Of a stretch of DNA of 64,000 nt, positions 36,086 through 45,672 are shown piece by piece. Origin of the DNA: an uncultured Rhodospirillaceae bacterium (lineage in GTDB: Bacteria > Pseudomonadota > Alphaproteobacteria > Rhodospirillales > Rhodospirillaceae). Both the position numbers and the translations under genes were made by a program. Position 1 is the first letter of the stretch; the number at the start of each line of letters is the position of its first letter. The stretch lies in contig CALSLN010000017.1 in NCBI GenBank assembly GCA_943787205.1, positions 1 to 64,000 on the forward strand, in the 5' to 3' direction. The notes below the pieces were generated by a model. It was not told the origin of the DNA. It saw only the letters and a list, made by a program, of their open reading frames with translations, and did not search any database.

Positions 36086-36952
36086 TTGCTTAACCGTTCA
36101 AACAATCTGAACTTTTCGTGGCTCCCCAGAGCGGTGGCGATCGCCAGCTTGGCCCTTTTAACGAGCGTATTTGCGCATCAAGAATGTGCACAAGCCATTG
36201 ATCATAAAAGTATAATTGTACTTTCTGCTGCCAGCGCAGCCCCAGCAGTTCAAGACTTGGCCACTCAATTCTCAGATCGAACGGGGCTTGATATTCGTGT
36301 TTCAGTGGCAAGTTCAGGGACCCTTGCTCGCCAAATTCGCCAAGGAGCACCCGCTGATCTCTACATTTCAGCATCGACAACGTGGATTGAGCAGCTTTTG
36401 ACAGACGGGTTTCTGGACAAAGGCCAAACGCTGCAGGTAGCACGCAATAGGTTGGTTTTTGTCAGCCCGTCTGATTCCATGGACACATCTCTCATCAACC
36501 TCGCGAAATCTGTCGACCTCGCTAGTCGGCTAAACGGAGGCAGACTTGCCATCGGCGACCCTGCCCACGTGCCGGCTGGGACATATGCCAAGGAAGCGCT
36601 TCAAACCCTAGGTTTGTGGCCAGCGGTTCGAGATCGACTTGCCCGCCAGGCGAATGTCCGCGCGGTTCTGGCTATGGTCGAACGTGGCGAGACACAACTT
36701 GGCATCATTTATGCGACTGACGCTGCGCTGAGTGATGGAGTTCGATTGGCGGCGATTGTCCCTGCAAGCGCACACGCGCCAATCGTATACTCCGCCGCGG
36801 TGTTATCTGGCTCAGCGAACCCAAACGCGACAATGTTCTATCGCGAATTGACGAGTTCAGACGGGTTAGACGTTTTCGAACGCTATGGGTTTGGTGTGAC
36901 ACGGCCCGAGCCAAACACTCAGCCGTCAGAAACCCTGCCACCAAGGCCATAG
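36086..36952 (+). CDS. modA: Molybdate-type ABC transporter substrate-binding protein
   Basis: 288 residues from a TTG at 36086 with AGGA ten bases upstream; no ATG precedes the signal peptide (PRAVAIASLALLTSVFAHQE, cleavage near CAQA). The mature part shows ModA-type features: IIVLSAASAAPAVQDLATQF, then SVASSGTLARQIRQGAPADL and YISASTTWIEQLL. Later ones are AIGDPAHVPAGTYAKEALQT and GETQLGIIYATDA. ModA binds molybdate or tungstate in the periplasm. No modB or modC is adjacent, so the transporter is elsewhere or this is an orphan binding protein. The 3' end overlaps the convergent DUF1491 gene by 34 bases. The oxyanion specificity is inferred from family. Confidence 0.83.
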   Translation: MLNRSNNLNFSWLPRAVAIASLALLTSVFAHQECAQAIDHKSIIVLSAASAAPAVQDLATQFSDRTGLDIRVSVASSGTLARQIRQGAPADLYISASTTWIEQLLTDGFLDKGQTLQVARNRLVFVSPSDSMDTSLINLAKSVDLASRLNGGRLAIGDPAHVPAGTYAKEALQTLGLWPAVRDRLARQANVRAVLAMVERGETQLGIIYATDAALSDGVRLAAIVPASAHAPIVYSAAVLSGSANPNATMFYRELTSSDGLDVFERYGFGVTRPEPNTQPSETLPPRP

Positions 36953-37260
36953 CTAGCCTTCGGATCATCCACTTCAACGACCCATATGTCCGCGTCATAT
37001 TGTCTTTGGCGGGCTATGTAGGCATCAGCGTCAGGCTCAGGGATCTCTGTTTCGCCCGTACCGCAGAGCCAGACCAATAGGCCTTTATCGTCACGGACCT
37101 GCGAATAGACCAAGCAACCAGCCGAGAACCGGTTTACTTTGATCAAAATGGCTCCAGCATCCTCGTCCCCGCGATTTGGAATGGTTGCCATGTACCCTTC
37201 CGTCTCTAACCGACGAAGGAACGCCTGCACCCATATCCGTGTTTTTAACCTCGGTTCCAA
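36919..37260 (-). CDS. DUF1491 family protein
   Basis: 113 residues, soluble, with the compact layout of DUF1491 proteins known mainly from Alphaproteobacteria: RLKTRIWVQAFLRRLETEGY at the start, AGAILIKVNRFSAGC in the middle and YIARQRQYDADIWVVEVDDP near the end. Function is not established for the family. It overlaps the modA 3' end on the other strand by 34 bases. It diverges from motA, which starts 130 bases away. Confidence 0.85.
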   Translation of the reverse strand: MEPRLKTRIWVQAFLRRLETEGYMATIPNRGDEDAGAILIKVNRFSAGCLVYSQVRDDKGLLVWLCGTGETEIPEPDADAYIARQRQYDADIWVVEVDDPKASYGLGGRVSDG

Positions 37261-37390
37261 GCCATCACCCTTGCCATGCTACCCGTTTTGACCTTTGATA
37301 AGCCATTGAACTGGTATAGGTAAACTCGGGTCTTAGCCGCCTCAACGCTACGACCAGGGCCATGATTAAACTAGGGAAGCGACAACGCCA

Positions 37391-38261
37391 ATGCGTGGAA
37401 TACTCGGAATAGTATTTGTTTTGGTGTGCATTTTTGGCGCGTATACCGCTTCTGGCGGTAAATTCGGGGTTATTCTTCACGCCCTTCCCTTTGAAATGAC
37501 GATGATTATGGGGGGGTGCTATAGGCGCCCTTATCATTGGAAACCCTGGCCACATCATCAAAGCCTCATTTGGCGGCATAAAAAAGTCCTTTGGTAGTGC
37601 CAAATGGAACCAACAGGATTTCATGGATATCCTGTGCCTCCTGTTCACGATCACGAAGATGATTAAGTCTAAAGGGATTTTGGTGATCGAGGCCCACATC
37701 GAAAACCCTGCAGAAAGCGATATCTTCCAACAGTATCCGCGCATTCTCAAAGATCACTTCGCTACCGATTTCATTTGCGACACACTTCGAATGCTATCGA
37801 TGAATCTGGACGATCCGCATCAAGTTTATGATGCGATGGAAGCACAACTCGATAAGCATCATCACGAAGCCATGAAGCCCCATGAGTCACTTCAGACAAT
37901 GGCAGACGGCCTTCCCGCTATCGGCATTGTTGCTGCCGTCCTTGGCGTTATCAAAACTATGGCGTCTGTGACTGAGCCACCTGAAGTTCTTGGAACGCTC
38001 ATTGGTGGCGCGCTCACGGGTACATTCTTAGGGGTTTTTCTCGCATACCTTCTCGTTGGCCCATTCGCCAACCGGCTGAAGCAAATTCTGGACGAAGAAC
38101 ACCAGTTCTACCTCATTATTCGGGATGTGATGGTTGCCCACCTCAATGGTAACGCACCTCAAGTTTCCGTGGAAATTGGCCGTGGAAGCGTCCCAACACG
38201 CGTGCAGCCAAGCTTTTTTGAACTCGAAGAAGCCCTCAATGCTGAGCCCGCTGCCGCCTAA
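37391..38261 (+). CDS. motA: Flagellar motor stator protein MotA, one +1 frameshift
   Basis: Reconstructed length is 289 residues. The frame starting at 37391 (ILGIVFVLVCIFGAYTASGG, then HALPFEMTMIMGG) breaks in a seven-G run at 37510-37516. With six G it continues AIGALIIGNPGHIIKASFGG and joins the frame ending at 38261. Four membrane helices are evident: two at the start and two around GLPAIGIVAAVLGVIKTMAS and LIGGALTGTFLGVFLAYLLV. The Pro in DGLPAIG is the conserved stator residue. MotA with MotB forms the proton-driven stator. motB is not adjacent, as in some other Alphaproteobacteria. The break is in a homopolymer, so an error or a variable tract are both possible. Confidence 0.9.
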
Positions 38262-38433
38262 GACGCTGCCCTGCGCAACGTCTCACTCCAGGAAATCGTT
38301 ACGTTATGTGTTTCAGCTAGCGCTTCGGTATGAGCCATAATAGTATGGACGCGAACAGAATTTGGCTAATGAATTGATTTTTCTCAACAATACATTCTAC
38401 CCTTAATTGATAATCACTAGCTTTACGCGCAAA

Positions 38434-39451
38434 ATGACTAACCCTATTGCTGATGCGGATATGGACTCATTGTTCGTTTTGCCGCTCCATATTTTGCCTT
38501 TCAAGACGGAAGCGCTTCAGCGTGCCCGCTTGATCAAGAACCATCGGCTTGAGGGCGTTATCGAACTTTTTGCTGAGCGTGAAACAGGAAGCGGACAAAT
38601 CAACGTTGATGATTTAGCGGATCATTTTCAATGGAAAGAAGGGTTGGCCCACCCTGACCTTCAGATTTTGAGCCAGTTGGCCCCACTCCCAAGTTTTGAC
38701 GTTTACAGCTTACGACGCTCAATGCGTGACATCGGAATCTCAATCGCTGAAGGGTCAGAGCTTCAACTCAGCGAAGAAAAGAATAAAGAACTGACGACTT
38801 ACATGTCGTCATTCACGTTGCCACTGATCAAACAAATCTATGGGGGGGGACGACCTTGAGGTTACAACTTTTCAGGACCTCGTTGGTCTGTTCAAGGATC
38901 CTGATGTCAAGAAAGCGATCGCCAAACTTAAAACGATGGCCGAAAAACTAAACATACAGCTCGATCAAATTCCGAGGTTTTTGGAAGACTACGGGGATAT
39001 CTTCCTCTCTCTGTCTTACTACCGAAACTGCCTCGACCGTCTACAGCCTTTACTCGGAAACTTTGTGCAGTCGATGCATGATATCAAAAAGAATTACCAG
39101 GTTCGCCAAGACACAAACTTGATTGATCAGATCGGTAAAATTGAGAAACTCATGACGGGATTGGTTGAGTTCTTACAACGCCTCTTCCAAGATTTCGACA
39201 ATCAGACCCAAGACTTATGGGATAATTTGTCCGCTGAACGATTTGAAGAAGTCAAAAAACTCATCTCTGACTATCATACGACTATTGGTGGCGTCTTATG
39301 TGGCCTTACGGTCAAGATGAACGCCTGGGTCTACCGTTATCCTAATCCGCGCTCTGGCAGCCCAATGAGTAAGGGTGAGTTTATCATGACGGACATGCGG
39401 CAAGGGCTGGCAAGCATTCGTGCCGTGGCAAGTGGCCACACAACCCAATAA
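38434..39451 (+). CDS. Conserved-looking protein downstream of motA, one frameshift
   Basis: Two overlapping frames join into one 338-residue protein. The first (from ATG 38434; an in-frame TTG at 38407 is also possible) ends just after an eight-G run at 38842-38849, while with seven G it reads IKQIYGGDDLEVTTFQDLVG into the second frame. It is soluble, acidic and mainly helical, with charged helices such as KKAIAKLKTMAEKLNIQLDQ and NLIDQIGKIEKLMTGLVEFL, so a coiled-coil or scaffold role is possible. I recognise no family. It follows motA by 172 bases on the same strand, so a link to motility or chemotaxis is plausible but unproven. Confidence 0.6.
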
Positions 39452-39467
39452 TTAGAATTATAATTGA

Positions 39468-40889
39468 CTAAGGTGAACGCGCGGCTGCCATGCTGACGGC
39501 GGTCCCCTCTTCCTCATTAATCACTCGCCGTATCCATACGTATGCGAGCAAAGAGACTATTAAGGTCGATAGGCTCATCGCCACAAACACGCCCTGAATC
39601 CCCGCCACGGCTGATCCTGCATACGCGAGAGGAACCTGTATGACGAACGCCTTACAAGCGCCAATGATCATTGCAGGCATCGGGCGAGCCAAAGAGTTAA
39701 AGGTTTGCGAACTAATTCCGATAATCGACAAGACCGGATAACTCACAGGGACGACAAGAAGGTAGAACGCCGCAAGGCGAATCACCTCAGTATCATCGCT
39801 AAAGACATTGCCGACTTGCTCACCAAAGAGAGCAAGCAGAACCGCCATGATCACTCCATACGCGAAGCTCGCCTGGAATGCGAAACGAAGAGCCGTCTTG
39901 ACGCGATCAATACGCCCTGCTCCTGCGTTCTGACCAACAAACGGCCCCATCGCAATGGATGTCGCCATCATGACTATCAATGCGAACATCTCGACCCGCG
40001 TGGCGATTCCGTAAGCGGCTACGGCAACTGCCCCATAGGATGCGATGAGCGCCGTCAGAATGCCCATGGAAACAGGAACGATGAGTTGTGTTGCTGTTGA
40101 GGGCAAACCGATATCGAGAATAAGGCGCCAATTTTTAGAGAGGCGCTCTAGTGATGGCATCTCATAGGTGAGCGCACGCATCCGAAAATGCAGCACGCCA
40201 AGGGCAGCCGCAAACGTCACAAAACGGGCAATAACAGTGGCCAAGGCGGCACCCTGCAATTCCAACCTTGGGGCCCCGAATAAGCCGAAGATCAGAATCG
40301 GGTCGAGTACAATGTTGAGCAAAGCAGCCGTTATCATAATCATGCTCGGAAATTTGGCATCGCCGTGAGCACGGATGACAGAATTGCCGATCAGCGGCAC
40401 AATCATAAAGATGATCCCGAGATACCAAACCTCCATGTAGTCATGGATCAGCGGCATAATTTCGGGCCCGGCCCCCAGAAGAGCAAAGACAGGGTCTATG
40501 GTGAAGTACCCAATGGCAGAGAAAATCGTTGTTATAAGGATCGCGAGATAGAGGCTATCCGTGCCGATTGCTTTAGAGCCGTCCGCGCCACCACCACCCA
40601 CAAACCGGGAAACAACCGCGGTCACACCAGTGCCCAGTCCAATCGCAATAGCATGTAAAATCATCACGACAGGGAATGTGAAGGCCATCGCCGCGAGCTC
40701 TTCTGTACCGAGCTGGGCAACAAAGTAAGTATCAACAACTTGAAACGTCATGGACGCAACAGCGCCAATCGCCATATAGGCCGTTAACTTGGCAAGCTGC
40801 CCATGGACAGATCCAGACGTAAGATCTTTGCCTCCACCGCGGCCATGCCCGTGGCCGGTTTTAGCCGGCTTCTGTTCTGATGTACTCAC
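39468..40889 (-). CDS. MATE family multidrug exporter
   Basis: 473 residues with about twelve membrane helices arranged as two related halves, as in MATE antiporters that expel cationic drugs in exchange for protons or sodium. Family segments include MAIGAVASMTFQVVDTYFVA and LGTEELAAMAFTFPVVMILH in the first half, with IGLGTGVTAVVSRFVGGG, and AAVAAYGIATRVEMFALIVM with GPFVGQNAGAGRIDRVKTAL in the second. The N-terminal 25 residues are a basic Gly/His-rich cytoplasmic tail. It converges with the gene after motA, 16 bases away. Substrate is unknown. Confidence 0.93.
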   Translation of the reverse strand: MSTSEQKPAKTGHGHGRGGGKDLTSGSVHGQLAKLTAYMAIGAVASMTFQVVDTYFVAQLGTEELAAMAFTFPVVMILHAIAIGLGTGVTAVVSRFVGGGGADGSKAIGTDSLYLAILITTIFSAIGYFTIDPVFALLGAGPEIMPLIHDYMEVWYLGIIFMIVPLIGNSVIRAHGDAKFPSMIMITAALLNIVLDPILIFGLFGAPRLELQGAALATVIARFVTFAAALGVLHFRMRALTYEMPSLERLSKNWRLILDIGLPSTATQLIVPVSMGILTALIASYGAVAVAAYGIATRVEMFALIVMMATSIAMGPFVGQNAGAGRIDRVKTALRFAFQASFAYGVIMAVLLALFGEQVGNVFSDDTEVIRLAAFYLLVVPVSYPVLSIIGISSQTFNSLARPMPAMIIGACKAFVIQVPLAYAGSAVAGIQGVFVAMSLSTLIVSLLAYVWIRRVINEEEGTAVSMAAARSP

Positions 40890-41069
40890 GCGTCGTCCAA
40901 TACGGCTATTTTTGTTAACATATATTGATACGTATCAATGCGGTGTGAAGATTTGCAAAGCTCCTATGCAGAAATATCACCGTTATGTTTCAACGTGTTA
41001 GGGTTATAGTCCGCCAACTTTGAGTGGCATAAGACGCCACCTAATCCTATCGAGAGGAACGCCCGCACT

Positions 41070-41804
41070 ATGCCGGACGGTGTCCAAGATGGAACGCGCC
41101 TAGTCGAGACCTTCCGCGCTGAGGGGATCACGAAGGTTTATGAAACAGGCGGCCTTCGCGTGGAGGCGCTGCGCGGCGTTGACCTGACGCTTTACGAGGG
41201 CGAGCTTGTAGTCTTGCTTGGCCCTTCCGGCAGCGGCAAATCAACCCTCCTTAATATTCTCGGTGGCCTTGATCTTCCAACTGCGGGACGCCTGTTCTTC
41301 AAAGATTTGGAATTGACTGCCTGTTCGCCCCACGACCTGACGATGTACCGACGCGATCACGTTGGCTTTGTCTTCCAATTTTACAATCTCATTCCCAGCC
41401 TAACGGCACGTGAGAACGTCGGCCTCGTTACTGAAATAGCCGAAGACCCAATGAGCGCAGAGGAAGCGTTAGAAATGGTCGGGCTAGAACACCGCCTCGA
41501 CCACTTCCCGTCACAACTTTCCGGTGGAGAGCAACAACGGGTCGCGATTGCCCGTGCGATTGCGAAACGACCGGACGTCTTGTTGTGCGACGAGCCAACC
41601 GGCGCATTGGATAGCAAGACGGGCATCGTTGTTTTACAAGCTTTAGAACGCGCCAATCGAGAGCTTGGCACCACGACCGCGTTGATCACCCATAACGCTG
41701 GCATCAAGGACATGTCGGAGCGAGTCATTCGCTTTGCCGACGGTCAGATCATTAGCGTCGATGAAAACCCAGAAAAGAAAACACCTGAGGAGCTGACGTG
41801 GTGA
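41070..41804 (+). CDS. ABC transporter ATPase (MacB/LolD type)
   Basis: 244 residues. Walker A is [17 protein letters not shown] (about 51-67), Q-loop [15 protein letters not shown], signature [20 protein letters not shown], Walker [13 protein letters not shown] and switch His ALITHNA. The [17 protein letters not shown] segment is the hallmark of the LolD/MacB/FtsE-like subfamily that powers mechanotransmission rather than import. The gene overlaps the FtsX-like permease by seven bases and begins a three-gene efflux operon (ATPase, permease, adaptor). AGAGGAA lies upstream of the ATG at 41070. Confidence 0.94.
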   Translation: MPDGVQDGTRLVETFRAEGITKVYETGGLRVEALRGVDLTLYEGELVVLLGPSGSGKSTLLNILGGLDLPTAGRLFFKDLELTACSPHDLTMYRRDHVGFVFQFYNLIPSLTARENVGLVTEIAEDPMSAEEALEMVGLEHRLDHFPSQLSGGEQQRVAIARAIAKRPDVLLCDEPTGALDSKTGIVVLQALERANRELGTTTALITHNAGIKDMSERVIRFADGQIISVDENPEKKTPEELTW

Positions 41805-44173
41805 TCCGCATCGACGCTCTTAACCGAAAGCTGCTTCGCGACCTTTGGCGCATCAAAGGACAAGCCATGGCTATTTCGATGGTCATGGCATGCGGTATCG
41901 CCTTGATGATTTCTTCGTTTGGCACAGTCACCGTGCTCGAAGAAAGCATGAATGCATTTTATGACCGCACCCGCTTTGCCGATGTCTTCGCCACACTCAA
42001 GCGTGCGCCCGACAGTTTAAAAGAAGATATCGAACGCATTCCGGGGGTCTCCATTGTTGAGACCCGCGTTATTGCAGCGGTCAACTTAGACCTCCCGAAT
42101 ATGGCCGAGCCAGCAACAGGACAACTGATTTCTCTGCCCGAGCGCGGCGAACCTTTATTAAACGATGTAATCATCCTGAACGGTCGTTATCCATCGTCAC
42201 AACGACCGAACGAAGTTGCCGTGACAGATGCCTTTGCGAGTGCCCATGGCTTGACGGTGGGTGACAGTTTCAAGGCCATCATCAACGGTAACAAGCGAAG
42301 TCTTGAGATCGTCGGCTTGGGCATGACGCCTGAATACATTTATGCTCTCGGACCAGGCTCTCTAATGCCAGATGACAAACGCTTCGGCGTCATGTGGATG
42401 GGACGCAAAGCGTTGGCTGCAGCTTTTGATCTTGATGGCGCATTCAACAGTGTAACGATGGCGTTGCAGCTTGGCGCATCTGAAGAAGAAGTCATCCGCC
42501 GGCTCGACGTCCTGCTCGAACCCTATGGCGGTGTCGGCTCCTATGCGCGGGAAGACCAACTCTCCAATTTTTTCTTGGTCAATGAAATCTCCCAACTGCG
42601 CACCAGCGGTGCCGTCTTTCCCCCGGTCTTCCTATTGGTCGCCGCCTTCCTGTTAAACGTCGTGGTATCGCGCATTGTCGCGACCGAGCGCGAACAAATC
42701 GGCCTACTTAAAGCGTTCGGCTACAACGATCTTGAGGTCGGATGGGTCTACCTCAAACTTGTCTTAATCCTCGTGCTTGTTGGATTAGGCATGGGCATGG
42801 CGCTTGGCCTTTGGATGGGCGGCGGCATGATCACCATGTACACGACGTACTATAAGTTTCCATTGTTGGACCTTGGTGTCGATCCCGGTGTGTTTACGTC
42901 TGCCGCAATAGTCAGCCTCGTCGCCGGTATGGTTGGTGGACTGGGCGCCGTACGCCAGGCCGCCAAACTCTCCCCGGCCGTGGCAATGGCTCCTCCGGTT
43001 CCAACCTCATACAAGGCCGGTCCCCTCTCCCGCTTCTTCGCACAGTTCACGATTAGCCAGCCAACCCGCATGATCTTCCGGCATGTGACGCGCTTTCCTG
43101 TTCGCGCCAGTCTGACCATCATCGGTGTCGCCTTCTCTGTCGCACTGATGGTGATGTCGTTGTTCTTCCTCGATTCCGTCGAACGGGTGATTGCGGTCTA
43201 CTTCTTTCAAGCTGAACGCCAAACGTTAACTGTGTCGTTCGTTGAACCAAGACCTGCGGTCGTTGAGCAAGAAATCCAGCACCTACCCGGCGTGATCAAG
43301 ACTCAACCCGTGCGTAGTGTCGCAGTCCGCCTTCGCAACGGTCACTTGTCAGATAGAAAAGCAATCCAAGGCATCGTCTCTGGCGCAGATCTCGCCCGAC
43401 TACTCGACACAGATCAAAAAATTGTCGAGCCACCCCTCGGCGGCCTAGCCTTGTCGATGCACATTGCCAAAGACCTCAATCTTAAAGTCGGTGACTTGGT
43501 CACTGTGGAAGTCTTACAGGAGCGAAGGCCGATCGAACAAATTCCGGTCGTGCGGCTGGTCGAAGAGTATCTCGGCTTTCAGGCCTACATGCATATCGAC
43601 GCCCTCAATCGTTTGATGAAAGAAGGCCCGACGGTGACAGGCATCCATGTCATGGTCGATAGCCGCTATGCCGATGACCTCTATGCTACTTTGAAGGACA
43701 CACCCGGCGTCGCAGGAATCGCACAACAAACGGCGACCCTGGCGAGTTTTCGCGAGACCATGGATAACACCATGAACGTCATGATTGGTTTTTACGTCGC
43801 GCTTGCCAGCCTGATTGCTTTTGGCGTTGCCTATAATGCCGCACGGATCGCTTTGTCTGAACGCTCCCGCGCCCTAGCAAGTTTGCGGGTACTTGGGTTT
43901 ACGCGCGAGGAAGTCACATATATTTTGCTTGGCGAGCTCGGCATTCTCACGTTGGTTTCTCTGCCCGTCGGATGCTTGCTTGGCTATAGCATGGCACTCG
44001 CCATGTCGCCGATGCTTGCGACCGATCTCTATAACTTTCCCTTTGTCATTGAGTCATCGACCCACGGCTGGTCCGTGATCGTTGTCTGCGTTTCCGCCAC
44101 CATCTGTGGCCTCATCACTCGGCAGCGGGTCTTTGGGTTGGATCTTGTGTCCGCCCTAAAGACCCGTGAATAG
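41798..44173 (+). CDS. FtsX-like ABC transporter permease
   Basis: 791 residues starting with GTG at 41798, overlapping the ATPase gene. One N-terminal helix ([20 protein letters not shown]) leads to a large periplasmic MacB-like domain, and a set of three helices follows (about 270-395, [20 protein letters not shown] and [20 protein letters not shown]). The pattern repeats: another helix ([20 protein letters not shown]), a second periplasmic domain and three terminal helices (about 660-790). This double FtsX layout is typical of exporters that move substrates from the periplasm or outer leaflet. With the downstream HlyD-type adaptor it likely forms a tripartite pump for drugs, lipids or peptides. 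Confidence 0.9.
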   Translation: MVIRIDALNRKLLRDLWRIKGQAMAISMVMACGIALMISSFGTVTVLEESMNAFYDRTRFADVFATLKRAPDSLKEDIERIPGVSIVETRVIAAVNLDLPNMAEPATGQLISLPERGEPLLNDVIILNGRYPSSQRPNEVAVTDAFASAHGLTVGDSFKAIINGNKRSLEIVGLGMTPEYIYALGPGSLMPDDKRFGVMWMGRKALAAAFDLDGAFNSVTMALQLGASEEEVIRRLDVLLEPYGGVGSYAREDQLSNFFLVNEISQLRTSGAVFPPVFLLVAAFLLNVVVSRIVATEREQIGLLKAFGYNDLEVGWVYLKLVLILVLVGLGMGMALGLWMGGGMITMYTTYYKFPLLDLGVDPGVFTSAAIVSLVAGMVGGLGAVRQAAKLSPAVAMAPPVPTSYKAGPLSRFFAQFTISQPTRMIFRHVTRFPVRASLTIIGVAFSVALMVMSLFFLDSVERVIAVYFFQAERQTLTVSFVEPRPAVVEQEIQHLPGVIKTQPVRSVAVRLRNGHLSDRKAIQGIVSGADLARLLDTDQKIVEPPLGGLALSMHIAKDLNLKVGDLVTVEVLQERRPIEQIPVVRLVEEYLGFQAYMHIDALNRLMKEGPTVTGIHVMVDSRYADDLYATLKDTPGVAGIAQQTATLASFRETMDNTMNVMIGFYVALASLIAFGVAYNAARIALSERSRALASLRVLGFTREEVTYILLGELGILTLVSLPVGCLLGYSMALAMSPMLATDLYNFPFVIESSTHGWSVIVVCVSATICGLITRQRVFGLDLVSALKTRE

Positions 44174-44184
44174 CCGAGAGGAGT

Positions 44185-45396
44185 ATGTCTGTGCCTAACT
44201 TATCCCGTCGCACTTTGACCATCAGCGCTATCATTCTTGTGCTTGTTGTCTTGATTGGCATATCGCTGCAACCGCAACCGGTCGGCGTTGATGTCGCTCA
44301 GGTCACGCGTGGAGATCTCCTCGTTACCATCGACGATGAAGGCCAAACTCGGTTGAAAGACGTTTACGTTGTGTCTGCCCCCGTCATGGGACAGGTCAGA
44401 CGGATCGACATTGAAGCGGGTGATGCTGTGACTGCAGGAGACACCATCCTGGCGTTATTCCAGCCGTCGGACCCCATCATGCTCGACTTACGCAGCCGCA
44501 CCGAAGCAGAAGCCATCGTTAAAGCCGCGGACGCCGCTGTTGGGCTAGCCGAGGCAGAAAGGTCCCGGGCCCAGGCGCAGTTAGATTATGACCGGGCGGA
44601 GCTTCGCCGCGCCGAACCTTTGGCTGAACGCGGTACAATTTCTCAGGCCACGCTCGATCAACGGCAACTCTCAGTGCGCACCGCTCAAGCCAGCGTCGCT
44701 CAAGCGACAGCGAACCTAAGAAAGATCCGTGCAGATCTAGAATCTGCCCGCGCCATGTTGATCACGTCCCAGGACGGTGAGAACGGGCAAGACAGCAAAG
44801 ACCTGATTCCCGTACGTGCCCCCATCAGCGGCCGGGTTTTGAGGGTCCTTCAGGAAAGTGAGGGCGTCCTAGCGGCTGGAAGCCCCTTGATGGAACTTGG
44901 GAACCCAGCAGAACTTGAGATTGTCGTCGATCTGCTCTCGACGGATGCCGTCAAAATAAGAGCGGGCGACCGGGTCATCGTTGACGATTGGGGCGGTGAC
45001 ATGCCCCTTGAAGGCCTAGTCCGTCTCGTTGAGCCTTTTGGTTTCACTAAAATTTCAGCCCTTGGCATTGAAGAACAACGGGTCAACGTGATCATTGATT
45101 TCGTCTCGCCGCAAAGCGAATGGCAAAACCTTGGCCATGGCTATCGCGTTGAAACCCGCGTGGTGACCCAAGATCAGCGAGATGTGCTGAAAATCCCGGT
45201 CAGCGCACTCTTCCGTTCGGGAGACAAATGGGCTGTCTTTGTTGACGATAACGCCACTGCCCGTTTGAAAGAGATTGCATTGGGTCGGCGCAACACCTTG
45301 GAAGCAGAAGTGACCGACGGCCTAGCCCAGGATGAAACCGTGATCCTGCATCCGTCAGATGCCATCACCGATGGTGTCGCAGTTGAACAACGCTAA
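44185..45396 (+). CDS. HlyD/RND-type efflux adaptor (membrane-fusion protein)
   Basis: 403 residues. An N-terminal membrane anchor (LTISAIILVLVVLIGISLQP) is followed by a lipoyl half-motif (VVSAPVMGQVRRIDIEAGDA), a coiled-coil hairpin of about 95 residues rich in Ala, Arg and Glu, the second half-motif LIPVRAPISGRVLRVLQESE and beta-barrel and membrane-proximal domains (VVDLLSTDAVKIRAGDRVIV, then VLKIPVSALFRSGDKWAVFV). The GAGAGGAG ribosome site lies just before ATG 44185, and 11 bases separate it from the permease stop. It completes the ATPase-permease-adaptor operon. An outer-membrane TolC partner would be shared, perhaps with the 24570 gene. Confidence 0.92.
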   Translation: MSVPNLSRRTLTISAIILVLVVLIGISLQPQPVGVDVAQVTRGDLLVTIDDEGQTRLKDVYVVSAPVMGQVRRIDIEAGDAVTAGDTILALFQPSDPIMLDLRSRTEAEAIVKAADAAVGLAEAERSRAQAQLDYDRAELRRAEPLAERGTISQATLDQRQLSVRTAQASVAQATANLRKIRADLESARAMLITSQDGENGQDSKDLIPVRAPISGRVLRVLQESEGVLAAGSPLMELGNPAELEIVVDLLSTDAVKIRAGDRVIVDDWGGDMPLEGLVRLVEPFGFTKISALGIEEQRVNVIIDFVSPQSEWQNLGHGYRVETRVVTQDQRDVLKIPVSALFRSGDKWAVFVDDNATARLKEIALGRRNTLEAEVTDGLAQDETVILHPSDAITDGVAVEQR

Positions 45397-45672
45397 GGTT
45401 CATTCAACGCAAACATATTAGACCAAAAGTTTTTCGTCTATTGCATGTATTTAACTCGCAACCTTGTGCGTTCCTCAAACGTTAGTAATTGAAGATAAAA
45501 TCAGTGCCACCATTTTATATGCTGGTCGATACTATCCCCTGCCTAACTCATTTGGTTTATAGGCGGCTACATAACTTAACAATTTTGGTTCGCTACCCAA
45601 CTACACTTTCACTATTTTTAAGTGTAATTTGCCGCAAGATGTACGGACATCAAAGTTACAGGAAACCACATC

